64,000 nucleotides of DNA from Turnera subulata. Its lineage: Eukaryota; Streptophyta; Magnoliopsida; Malpighiales; Passifloraceae. Under the pieces are notes generated by a model. The model had not been told where the DNA came from, ran no database searches, and saw only the letters and a list, made by a program, of their open reading frames with translations. The position numbers were made by a program, and so were the translations under genes. The stretch covers positions 70,798 through 134,797 of the forward strand of contig JAKUCV010000190.1 in the NCBI GenBank assembly GCA_028386065.3. Direction: 5' to 3'. Positions 22,873 to 32,434 of this stretch are shown here, one piece after another. How positions within the stretch are numbered: the stretch's first letter is position 1; each line of letters opens with the position of its first letter.

Positions 22873-23954
22873 CTAAAGGAGTTTGAAAGTTGTTCAAAAT
22901 AATCAAGTACGGTTGCTTTCAGCCCTTTGTTTTGGGCACGAACTATCCAATGTAGTTGTTACAATTCCCATGTCAGTGGCAAGAGAGCCAGCAATTGAAT
23001 TGATTCCTTTTGTTACAACATCAAACACAAGTCACATAAACCATGAACAAAACACTGCATCAAATTGCTCAACTTCACTGTCACAAACAGAAAGATGAAG
23101 AAGCAAAGAGAATTCGATGTAATGTCAGGAAGAGTATACTTGTTTAGCAGCTTCGAGAAGAGATTCACCACTAGGACTTGTGTCTCTTCCCAGTAATATC
23201 TCTGATTGCCTTAGTCCATCAAACGAGATGTTCTCCTTCTTCACACCTATCAACTTATTAAAGAAAAAAACAGAACAACATAAAAATTAAACACTCTCCA
23301 CAAATTGCCACCTTCATTAATCTCATTCTCAGAAAATAAAGCACCCCTTTTCTTAAGAAAAGATTCAACCTTCCTCTAACTCCACATATGAGCTCCAAAC
23401 CCCATCAATTGAAACCCATACTTTACAACACCAAACACACCCTACACACACACACACACACACACACAATCCCAACAAAATACAAAGCAGATCATTCCAA
23501 AAGCAAAAAACTTTAAAACCCAAATCAGGAATTCAATCATCCATGTTACCTTGACAAGCTCCTCGGGAGTAGCTGCATTGGCAATGGCATCAGCAAAAGG
23601 CTCCCCATCCTTGAGTGAGCATACCTCCACTTCGGTCGGCCACCTTGACCCCACTGTCGCTTACTTGGTTATGTGATGCGGTGATCATCAAACCAATCAC
23701 CGATTGGGTCTTCAGAGATCCGAGAGCGGCCAAGATCCCCACCCTGAACATCGTGGATTCGAGGATCAACGCGTCTGCCCTGAACCCAGAGGTGCCATAG
23801 GATAGCTTCGCACCTGCAAAATAAGATCCGATTTTGATTAGAAATTTCACGAAGAAAGCATATAGGGAAGGAAGAAGAACAAAAAGAAGGGAACCTAGAG
23901 GGACCGGGAATTGACGTAGGTGGAGAGGATGAGAGATTCCTTATTTGCGTTCAT
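22873..23954 (-). pseudogene. Phosphoacetylglucosamine mutase, exons 1-4 only, copy 1
   Basis: Four exons of a plant AGM1/PGM3-type gene are visible: exon 1 23895-23954 (ATG at 23954), exon 2 23550-23813 (KLSYGTSGFRADA ... TASHN), exon 3 23140-23246 (VKKENISFDG ... LLGRDTSPSGESLLEAAKQ) and exon 4 22873-23006 (GINSIAGSLATDMGIV ... NKGLKATV). GT/AG splice signals flank them. The enzyme interconverts GlcNAc-6-P and GlcNAc-1-P for UDP-GlcNAc synthesis. The catalytic Ser in TASHN is kept. Frameshifts lie in exon 1, in exon 2 (extra G in GGATGGGGAGCC) and in exon 4 (about 8 bp lost). The remaining exons are absent, so this is a truncated copy carried along by duplication. Confidence 0.85.
23443..23468. 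repeat. (CA)n microsatellite
   Basis: About 12 CA units in intron 2 of the mutase pseudogene. Confidence 0.9.
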
Positions 23955-23987
23955 GGTATTTGTTCAATTTCCAGAGTGAAATGGAAC

Positions 23988-25060
23988 TTTTTTTTTGAGA
24001 GAAAGGATAAGCCAGCAGGCTAAGATGATACAAGCAAACTCAAACAAGGTTTCTGGGGAATGAGGTCCCCTGCACATCAAGTTCTAAGTGCTGCAACATA
24101 ATATCAGGTGGGACTCTATGTGTCAAAATCCCTTGGCGATGGAGGAATGCCGTTCTGGCTAGGGAATCAGCACAGTGATTGGCTTCCCGGTATATATGCC
24201 TGACTCGAACATCCCAATTCCATTGCAGCATGGCTCTAACATCACGTGCAAGGGCTGGCAGAAAAGGATGGTCTTCAGCATCATTAATAAGTAAATCCAC
24301 TAAGACCTGGGAGTCTACCTCAGCTTCAACTTTTCGGAATCCTTGCTTCCACGCCAGCGCTAAGATAGATTTGATGCCCCAAAGTTCAGCTTGGATTACT
24401 GAACAAATCCCAATGTTAACAGTCATCCCACCTAGCCATTCTCCAGAGGTTCCCCGAATTAAGCCCCCAGCTGCAGCCATACCTGAATCAGATTTAACTG
24501 CGCCATCAGAGTTAACTTTCACAAAACCTGCCGACGGAGGTTGCCACATGACCAGTCGAGGGCTAGTATCATTACCCAAGAAAGGTTTGAGTGGATCGTG
24601 TTCTGCCGCCCATTCAATCTCCCGGGTTTTAAGGAGGATGATGCTTACAGGATTCCGAATGTGTTGTGGTTCTGTTCCGAAGACTAACTCGTTCCTCCAC
24701 TGCCACATTATGCTACAAGCGACCCCAAAGATTATCGGCCATGCCAAACCTTGAATTAGATGGTCCTGACATTTAAGGTTGGAGAGCACCCAATCAGTGA
24801 GGTTGGCCTCATAGAAATGAGGGATACTTACTGGAGGAATAAGAGATCCCCAAATGGAAGCAGCTAATGGGCAATCTCTAAATATATGCAGGCTAGATTC
24901 TGTTGATCTGGCACAACGTGGGCAATCTGCATCCCTGGCCATCCTCCTTCGGACTCGCACCGCATTACATAGGAGTCTATCTTTAACCAAAAGCCAGAGA
25001 AAGCTTTTAATTCTTTGGGGGCCTCTCCATTGCCAATTAGTTGCCAGAGAGCTCACTAAA
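23988..25060 (-). mobile_element. 5'-truncated LINE fragment with zf-RVT and RNase H
   Basis: The frame runs 25056-24040 (338 residues). A zf-RVT region (KSFLWLLVKDRLLC ... CPRCARSTESSLHIFRDC) is followed by plant RNase H (KVNSDGAVKSDSG ... REANHCADSLART). A run of T at 23988-23996 is the poly-A tail on the minus strand. The 5' junction lies near 25040-25070, judged from the duplicated region at 35390-35480, which lacks the LINE. I could not settle the target duplication. No RT domain remains. Confidence 0.85.
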
Positions 25061-25321
25061 CTAACGCGGCTGTAGAGGCATTTTTTTTGGTTATGGAAAT
25101 ACTTGTTCCCAACGTTTAAACAACTAAACTTGGAGAGAAAAGAATAACGAGATTATTTATTTATCGTCCACAAAATGGTAAAAATGCTTTTATATATGTG
25201 GGATTGTCAATTTGTTCCAATTATATATCCTAATGTTTCTTTTAACCGATTCTGTATCGCAAATTTTATTTTTTTCCCTCATTTATACACCTAAGACAAC
25301 CCTGTGATACAATGTTATTGA
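25061..25321. other. Spacer
   Basis: Flank of the duplication unit, ending with the ATTGA target duplication at 25317-25321. Nothing coding seen. Confidence 0.4.
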
Positions 25322-25811
25322 TGTTATAAAATTAGGGGAGATTTTCATTATTTGATGGAATAATACAAACTTGATCAAACTTGATCAAGATAATAATACA
25401 ACTTTGGTAATAATAATACACTTTTGATAATAATATGTAGAAGAGAATAATAAATTTAGATGGAGGGAGATTGGAAGAGAAGTGTATAGAATGAGAAGAG
25501 AGTGAAGTTTATGGTGAGTTGTAAGTGTATGAAAGTGAAGGAATGAAGGGATATTTATAGTTGGAAATGGGAGGATAAAAATAAATAAGTATGATTAATT
25601 TAAAAGGATAAAATCAAAGGGATGTTAGGTAAAGAAAGATGATATTATGATTAGGACAAATTAGAATTATAGAGGGTAATTAGCCAAAGAGATAATTCCA
25701 AGTAGAAGTTTGGTGTATGGGTAAAGTAATTACCGGGGATAAATTTGGGTATGGTAAAAATAGGTTTTACTGGATGGTAACAATGACATTCACCATAATT
25801 TATTTATAACA
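25322..25811 (-). repeat. 3' LTR of element A (490 bp)
   Basis: TGTTATAAAATTAGGGG ... TTTATAACA. Collinear with 31055-31625 except for an 81-bp tandem duplication present only in the latter. Confidence 0.93.
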
Positions 25812-26049
25812 CTCCCCCTTGAATGTCATTGCACCTTAGATAGAATACGCTTAGGAAGTACTGCCTCGTTAAAAACCTTACCAAGAAAAACCCAGTGGGA
25901 CAAAAACTTGGTGAAGGAAAAAAGAGTGCAGTGCGTATTCTACTGCCCCTGATTTTGGCATCCCTTGATATCTCGAATCCTCCATAAACCAATCATCTTC
26001 ATCAATTCTTCAAAATTTGTAGTAGGAGCTGATTTTGTAAATAAATCTG

Positions 26050-26280
26050 TCAGATGTCACTTGAATGATTCTTGATGTATCCTCCCTTCAATTGGGCAAT
26101 GCAGCTAGCATTATCTTCATAAATCGTCGTTGGAACATCTTCCTCGCTAACTAATCCACATGAATCTTGACTATGCTGCATCATCGATCTCAGCCAAGCA
26201 CATTCTCGGCTATCTTCATGTATGAACACAATTTCTCCATTATTTGAAGAGGCAACAACGATACTTTGTTTTCTGGTCAC
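26050..26280 (-). pseudogene. Copia RNase H remnant in element A
   Basis: The readable segment RKQSIVVASSNNGEIVFIHEDSRECAWL and YEDNASCIAQLKGGY is typical of copia RNase H. There are no intact flanking domains. The equivalent place in element B has a 30-bp tandem duplication of the YEDSAA codons (about 36440-36500). Confidence 0.85.
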
Positions 26281-26739
26281 AATGTACTTGATGTATCTGC
26301 CTGTGCTTTATGTGGATCAAATAAAAGATCTACATCTGCAAAACCAACTAGATACACCATGGCCTCACAAGGTTAAAATAATTCCATATACCAAGATAAT
26401 AGAATATGTATTTATATATTATATTCCAATATAAATACGTTAGAGCAAAATTATATTTTGCAAATAAATTTATAGCAAAAGCTTCAGGCTTTATGTTACT
26501 AGCAAGATAAATTGCACTTAGATAGGGTACTTCAAGACCAATCTAATTCTTTATGAGATTTTTCATCATAGCACGGCATTCGGAAGCTTCTCCAAGAGTT
26601 CCAATAATATTTAAATTACAAAAACACATATGAATTATCAACATAAGCAAAAATAAATTCATGTATCTACTTTATACTATGCACACTCAAATTGGTTTAA
26701 ACCATCAATTTAACTTAATTTTGTATATTCTCGGGAATT

Positions 26740-28672
26740 AGTTGCTTCAAGCAACTTGAATCCTTCAGGGATTCTCTTAAATACGTCATGATATATGGAT
26801 CCATAGAAATATAGGCTGTAAGAGCATCTATTAGATGCGTTTCTAATTTTTCATATTATGCCAGACTTATCAAAAATAATTGCATCCACCACAAGGGAGT
26901 ATATCTCCTCACAATTAATATCGGGTAAAACCTTGTGCGATAAGCCGTGCTTTGAATTTCTCTATTATGATTTCCTTTTTGCACTAATACCTATTTTTTA
27001 ATCGACTGGTTCTACACCATCTGGTGTACGGACTACAGGTCCGAAAAATATCTTGCTTCACTTGCGAGTCTAACACAGCCTTAATCATGTTTCTCAATTT
27101 GACCAATCATTCTACGCCTACATTGACCACTAGATGTAGGTTCATGATCCTCATTTTATTTAGCGCTATATTATAAATAAAACAAGCATTCCGTCGACGG
27201 TTATTTCATGTTGATTCCATCTTATTCCTGACACTATAATCGAGATCTCATCATACTCATTTATTTTAGGTACCTGAGTTGCTTCTGGAACTTTATCAAT
27301 TATGTCAGAAAAACCTCTACTGGAGGCCATCTTTTCTAACTGGGGCCATCTTATATCTTTTGCTCCATTCTCTCTATCGAGAATTTTGTTTTCTTTTGGA
27401 ACCGAGTATATTTTACGCTTCTTGAGTACTTTAGATTCATTTGCATACTATACTTGTTCTTCTGGAACATTAATTTGATCAGGAGCACTTGCAGCTGGTA
27501 TATAAGATTTGGTCACTTTATGTGTTTGGCAATTGCATATAAATTTTCTTGCAAATGAATCATCTTTTGAACTTCAGGTTCACACTAATTTGTTTGAGGA
27601 TCAAAACTAGATATTGATATGTATTTCAATAAACTCTTGATCCAGCTGCTTATTTCCTCCCCTTTATGTTGGGTAAACTCTTTCATCTAATTAATAATCA
27701 ACATACCCAACATACTCAACATATATTCCCATTCTTCTTTAAAGACCCACTTTACTATGCTGTGGTGGAGCATTAGGTACATATACTGTACAATCAACGG
27801 TCCAAAAATGGGTTTGTGACCATGAACCAATAAGATGGGGAGATTTTATGATAACTTGTTGGCTTGATGCACACAAGTGATGCTGCAAGTAAAATATCAT
27901 TTTCTCAAATAGTAATATTTCATTAACAATGGTCCTGCAATCAATTGTCAATATTCCCCCAGATCTGTTTGGGTTTATTTCCAATGATATACATTATCCA
28001 TTGAAGAAATATACCAGTATTATCTAGACATATAGTCTTATCACATAATTAGGGATGTGTACCCGCAAGTGGCTTAACCATTAAAATAAGTGCGCACAAT
28101 GCCAACTTGCATCACACAATAGACCATCTAGTCGATGCATCGTAAAAATTACCTAGATGGTCAACACGGCGGATTTATTAGTCCGTGTACATGTCCCTGA
28201 ATTATTTCCAAACTTGCTGGTGATTCTAGGCCAATCTCATCTTAGGAAGGCCGTATAATTAATTTCGCAGTAAACAAACACGTGGAAATTCATTGATTGT
28301 AAAACTTCTGGTTTTTCAATGAATGACCAAATAAATTTCGTGCATCATTATTGACCTGGGATGGCCCATCCGGTCATGCCAAACAATAAGTCCATGTACC
28401 AACTTCAAGTTGGTGCCAGCTTCAGGCTGCTATATATATATGCCAGCTTCAGGCTGGATATGATGACTTAGGAAGATTATTTACCAGCTTCTGGCTGGGG
28501 CATACTAGCTATAAATTACATATTTATCAGCCAACTTCTAGTTGGTCTCAGCTTCGGGCTGTGCAAACTGTGTATTTAAACACTTAAAATTGCTAGCTTC
28601 AGGCTAGTGCATTCCAGCTTCTGGCTGGATATGGTAAGTTTCAATTACTCAATTGCTAGCTTCAGGCTGCAA
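26740..28672. repeat. Dispersed CTTCNRG-core palindromes, element A, left array
   Basis: Short perfect hairpins with a C:G closing pair around TTC-N-G/A. Examples: AGTTGC/GCAACT 26740-26756; GAATCC/GGATTC 26758-26774; TGTTC/GAACA 27455-27469; TGAAC/GTTCA 27568-27582; a nested CATTGA..AAAAC/GTTTT..TCAATG 28291-28321; ACCAAC/GTTGGT 28398-28414; CCAGC/GCTGG 28443-28457, 28484-28498 and 28614-28628; CCAAC/GTTGG 28531-28545; CTAGC/GCTAG 28593-28607. Others have different loops, e.g. GGAC/GTCC 27030-27042, CCTC/GAGG 27314-27326 and TACACC/GGTGTA 27013-27028. Arm sequence differs between sites while pairing is kept. Confidence 0.85.
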
Positions 28673-28724
28673 TACATGTGTCAATATTAGGCTTATTTCT
28701 GCCACTCATGTCGGAAAAGATCAG

Positions 28725-28742
28725 AATTATTGAGCAATAATT
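28725..28742. repeat. Perfect 8-bp-arm palindrome
   Basis: AATTATTG-AG-CAATAATT. An identical palindrome lies at the matching place in element B (about 38785-38805). It is followed at 28831-28856 by CCGAAAA...TTTTCGG, also kept in element B. Confidence 0.8.
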
Positions 28743-28912
28743 AAAGTAGTGGCAAACTTTTCCAAAAACAAAACCTCGAAGATTGAAAAGCTTTGGAGTT
28801 TACTGACAAATAATGCAAAGTTTTTAATTACCGAAAAATCTTTTGGATCTTTTCGGAGACAGAAAAAGAGTCCACATTTGAAAAACTGACACCTAGTTGT
28901 CTAATCTCAGAC

Positions 28913-28920
28913 TATAAGAA
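28913..28920 (+). promoter_or_regulatory. Degenerate TATA box upstream of the antisense ORF in element A
   Basis: TATAAGAA, 60 bp upstream of the conserved ATG at 28980. The matching site in element B is a canonical TATAAAA followed by TAGGGG. Confidence 0.45.
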
Positions 28921-28943
28921 GGGGAGGCGGTTGAGACAAGAAG

Positions 28944-29663
28944 ATGCAGAAAACTCAGAAAATCAACAAGACAAGAAAAATGCATTCCCCAGCTACTGTT
29001 TTCTTTGTTGAGGGTGCCTCTCTAGGAAGAAGGAATAGGTTAGCTTATAGCATGGTGAATGAGCAGCAAGAGGAATTACCGAATGATCTGGCGAGAATTC
29101 CTCGTTTAGTGTTTGTTGATGAACTTTATTCATCTAGGTTCTTTGTAACTCCTATGGAAGAAACATTCTTCCTAGAGGACCAAAGCAATCTAAGGGCTTC
29201 CTTTTATGGCTCGGCTAACTCTATTATGTTTTTCATATCTAATAGACTGCAGGAATTTCAGCTAGAGCCTTCATGTCAAATTTTAAATCAAAGCAGTTAT
29301 TATCAGGTTTCCATGATGGCTCGGAGCGTCCCAAGGGTGACTGGGTTACCACCTACATGGCCTAAGGTACGACTTCTACTATGGAATTGCAGGGGTGTAG
29401 CAAGAAGGTCCCAAGATTTTGTGCGTACCTTAAGGGATCTGAAGAATCAGTACAAGCCCAACATGGTACTGATTACTGAGACTTTGTGGCAAGCAGGAGA
29501 AAATCATGGTGTAATCCCACTCCGTTTTCCTGCAACGAATCGGTTTGAGATACCTGGAGAAAACAACATGGGTGGTATGTGGTTCTCCTGGAACGACAGT
29601 GTTAGGGTCAACATCAACAACGAGGCTCAGAGTTTTAGAGTCAATGTTGTACCCAACAGATAA
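28944..29663 (+). CDS. Conserved antisense ORF of element A: unknown N-terminus plus start of an endonuclease-like (EEP) domain
   Basis: 239 codons on the strand opposite to pol. The ATG shared with element B is at 28980 (MHSPATVFF), giving 227 residues. Residues 1 to about 125 match nothing I recognise. From about 128 (KVRLLLWNCRG) it resembles the start of a LINE-type endonuclease: WNCRG, LITET with the catalytic Glu, then GGMWFSWN. It ends before the later catalytic Asp/His residues, so it is probably not an active nuclease. The element B copy differs mostly at silent positions. A TATA-like box lies upstream. It may be a captured LINE 5' end that was kept as an additional ORF. Not known to be expressed. 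Confidence 0.7.
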   Translation: MQKTQKINKTRKMHSPATVFFVEGASLGRRNRLAYSMVNEQQEELPNDLARIPRLVFVDELYSSRFFVTPMEETFFLEDQSNLRASFYGSANSIMFFISNRLQEFQLEPSCQILNQSSYYQVSMMARSVPRVTGLPPTWPKVRLLLWNCRGVARRSQDFVRTLRDLKNQYKPNMVLITETLWQAGENHGVIPLRFPATNRFEIPGENNMGGMWFSWNDSVRVNINNEAQSFRVNVVPNR

Positions 29664-29888
29664 ATATCTGTATAAACTTATGTATGAGGACAATTCCTCT
29701 TTGAATGTTCTCCAGTTATGGATCCATTATGCAATAATAATATGCATATTTTCCCTTTGCCATTAAAACCTCATCCAGGGCCATAAGCACAATTAATTAT
29801 ACTGTCTTATTCGCTTCAGGGAATAGAGTAGAGTCAATTCAACGGGATCCATAATAATCTCTTTTATTACTGTAAATGGGGGTTTCTG

Positions 29889-30485
29889 TACTCTTCAAGA
29901 GTATTAGCTCTTCCAGAGCGTAAATATATGATCTTCTAGATCATAGTAAAGCATGCGTTCTTCAGGAACATATTCAAACTTATGCTCTTCTGGAGCGTAT
30001 TAAATTTTTTTTATTTCGAGATTGTACTATCACATGTTATGTGAAATAGTTGACATCCACACATATAATTCTCCCCCTTGGATGTCAACTTGCATTGTCT
30101 TCAGGACAAATGCCTGAGCCATTATTCTAGAAACGATGATAAAATGCTGTAAAGTAAATAAAATAAAATAAAATAGCACATAATAATAAAACTGAAACAT
30201 AAATTAAAATTATTCAATATATATTGGCTTGCACCTTCAGGGTAAGCAAGATAATAACAGTATCCATCATCGGATGGTCATACAATATCCACCTTCTGGT
30301 GGTCATAAAATATCCACCTTCTGGTGGTCATACAACATCTTTCTTCAATTTTCCTTAAAGATCTGCGGGATCTTTTGGCAGTAAGACATCCAGTCTTTGC
30401 TGTATATTCGCTTTTTATTGCGTCTGCCGAACAATTTGCATTTAAAATGCATTCAATGCCCATAACAAATTTCTTCCGGAAATTT
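29889..30485. repeat. Dispersed CTTCNRG-core palindromes, element A, right array
   Basis: TACTC/GAGTA 29889-29903; GCTC/GAGC 29907-29919; ATGATC/GATCAT 29928-29944; GTTC/GAAC 29957-29969; GCTC/GAGC 29984-29996; TTGTC/GACAA 30095-30109; CCACC/GGTGG around TTCT at 30289-30302, repeated at about 30312-30325; AAAGATC/GATCTTT at about 30356-30375; AAATTTC/GAAATTT around TTCCG at about 30468-30487. None lie inside the antisense ORF. Confidence 0.8.
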
Positions 30486-30552
30486 TAAGGGCCTTCAATT
30501 AATATAATTCCAAAATTTAAATGAATAAAAGACTTAATTAAAAATAAATAAA

Positions 30553-30790
30553 CATGGGCCTTTTATAAATTAGCCCAGTCAAAAAATAAATAACTAAAAA
30601 TTAAATACGATGGGCCTTATCTGAGCCCAAGAATAACGTAAATGAAATTAAAGCGAAAATTAAATGCAATGGGCCTTGTACGAGCCCAATCAAAACGTAA
30701 ATAAAAACGAAAATTAAATATAATGGGCCTTTTCGTAGCCCAATAAATACCCAAAAATTAAAGGCAATGGGCCTTTTATGAGCCCATTTA
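30553..30790. repeat. Repeated TGGGCC...GCCCA units in the leader of element A
   Basis: Five imperfect copies of a roughly 60-bp unit. Each contains an inverted TGGGC / GCCCA pair separated by about 9 bases and an AATTAAAT stretch. Element B has more copies (about 40545-40960). TGGGCC is also the known site II motif bound by TCP factors; function here is unknown. Confidence 0.75.
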
Positions 30791-31054
30791 TAATTTAAAT
30801 AAAAACATAAATATAAATTAAATACAAGCATAATAATAGATATAATATACACCTACTCGATAAATCTTTCGGCAATAATAATGGCATAATAATAAAGAAT
30901 ATATAATATATATATGCTTACTCGATAAATCTTTCAGCAATAATAAGAGCATAATAATAAAGAATATATAACATATATAGAAAGGATGAAAGTAGTAATA
31001 AGAAAATTTTTAGAAATATATACCTTAATATAGTAGAGACTCGTGCTGATAACG

Positions 31055-31625
31055 TGTTATAAAATTGGGGGAGATTTTCACTATTTGATGGAATAATACA
31101 AACTTGATCAAACTTGATCAAGATAATAATACAACTTTGGTAATAATAATACACTTTTGATAATAATATGTAGAAGAGAATAATAAATTTAGATGGAGGG
31201 AGATTGGAAGAGAAGTATATAGAATGAGAAGAGAGTGAAGTTTATGGTGAGTTGTAAGTGTATGAAAGTGAAGGTATGAAGGAGTATTTATAGTTGGAAA
31301 TGGGAGGATAAAAACAAATAAGTATGATTAATTTAAAAGGATAAAATCAAAGGGATGTTAGGTAAAGAAAGATGATATTATGATTAGGACAAATTGGAAT
31401 TATGGAGGGTAATTAGCCAAAGAGATAATTCCAAGTAGAAGTTTGGTGTATGGGTAAAGTATTTACCGGGGATAAATTTGGGTATGATAAAAATGAGTTT
31501 TACAGATAATTCCAAATAGAAGTTTGGTGTATGAGTAAAGTATTTATCGGAGATAAATTTGGATATGATAAAAATGAGTTTTACTGGATGATAACAATGA
31601 CATTCACCATAATTTATTTACAACA
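31055..31625 (-). repeat. 5' LTR of element A (571 bp) with an 81-bp internal tandem duplication
   Basis: Matches 25322-25811. The extra length is one extra copy of an 81-bp stretch beginning AGATAATTCCAAGTAGAAGT (around 31418-31585). Confidence 0.92.
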
Positions 31626-31630
31626 ATTGA

Positions 31631-32368
31631 TTAGTATTAGTTAGGCATATGTGAGGACTTTTACCCTCCAAAACATATATGTTATTTTCCCTAGCATGTT
31701 CATAGGCACTGTAAGTTCTTGAATTGCAAGCCAAAATTTGTATTCATACAATAATTATCCAAGCCCAGAACATTAATTGAAGGGCCATATATATACCACA
31801 TGTAAGCATTCAAAAATATGCAATCATTATGATTATATTAAAAAAAAAAATCCTTATGATTATATACCCCCCCAAGATACTATAGCATGGTCTGGCAAAT
31901 TAAATTAATATTTATGTGCTACCACATGTATTTCTTTACATATCACAAACCCAACTACCGTAAAGCGACTGATTATAAAGCATGTCCCATGCATATAGTG
32001 ATATAACACATGACAGCTTTCCTTTGCCAGAACAGTGTTCAGACTTTGAATCACTCTCGCTCTCGGTTGCTCTTTCCAGTGCGGATAAATTGTACTTTGT
32101 TCCTTTTCGTAGAAACATTATTTTTTTGCAATTAAACACAAACATTTATAAAGGTTAGGTGGAATAGGGCTCAAAACAATAAAAACCAGACCCAAACTGC
32201 ACGGAGTGGTGCTAGAAAGGTCCTTTAATGGATTCTGTTGAACTGTGTATCTGCTGTATTGGTTTGTAATTGTACTGACTGATGGCCCTGTATAATTTTA
32301 CATATCAATAAATTGCATTGATTAGCATCGAAAACGAAAAACTTGCATGCCACTTGCCAAAATTATCC
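31631..32368. other. Upstream region of the intact CYP96 gene
   Basis: Spacer. From about 32120 it matches the upstream region of CYP96 copy 1 (about 17990-18190). Confidence 0.5.
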
Positions 32369-32376
32369 TATAAATA
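32369..32376 (+). promoter_or_regulatory. TATA box of the intact CYP96 gene
   Basis: TATAAATA, 66 bp upstream of the ATG at 32435. Confidence 0.6.
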
Positions 32377-32434
32377 GAACAGATGGCCTCTGCATATATG
32401 TATCCAAGTTTTTGTATAATCAGGCATTAGCATA

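Larger units (their letters stand above)
25322..31625 (-). mobile_element. Copia-derived LTR element A with decayed pol and an antisense gene
   Basis: The LTRs are 25322-25811 and 31055-31625, flanked by ATTGA (25317-25321 and 31626-31630). A purine tract AAGGGGGAG abuts the left LTR and a primer-site-like ACGTTATCAGCACGAG lies at the right LTR, so pol is on the minus strand. Only scraps of copia pol are readable: RNase H (SRECAWLRSMMQH ... YEDNASCIAQLKGGYIK, 26050-26280), an integrase end (VYVPNAPPQHSKVGL, about 27740-27800) and the HDRMGHP finger near 28360. All are full of stops. The interior also has an antisense reading frame (28944-29663), many short palindromes, and repeated TGGGCC...GCCCA units. 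Element B at 35945-42336 has the same layout. Confidence 0.9.

Noticed and set aside
28398..28672. CRISPR-like array from the regularly repeated AGCTTCAGGCT words
   Set aside because: Irregular spacing, varying arms, plant retroelement context and no associated genes. The words are hairpins.
28944..29663. Calling the antisense ORF an active endonuclease
   Set aside because: Only the first motifs (WNCRG, ET, GGMWFSW) are present; the later catalytic Asp and His regions are missing.
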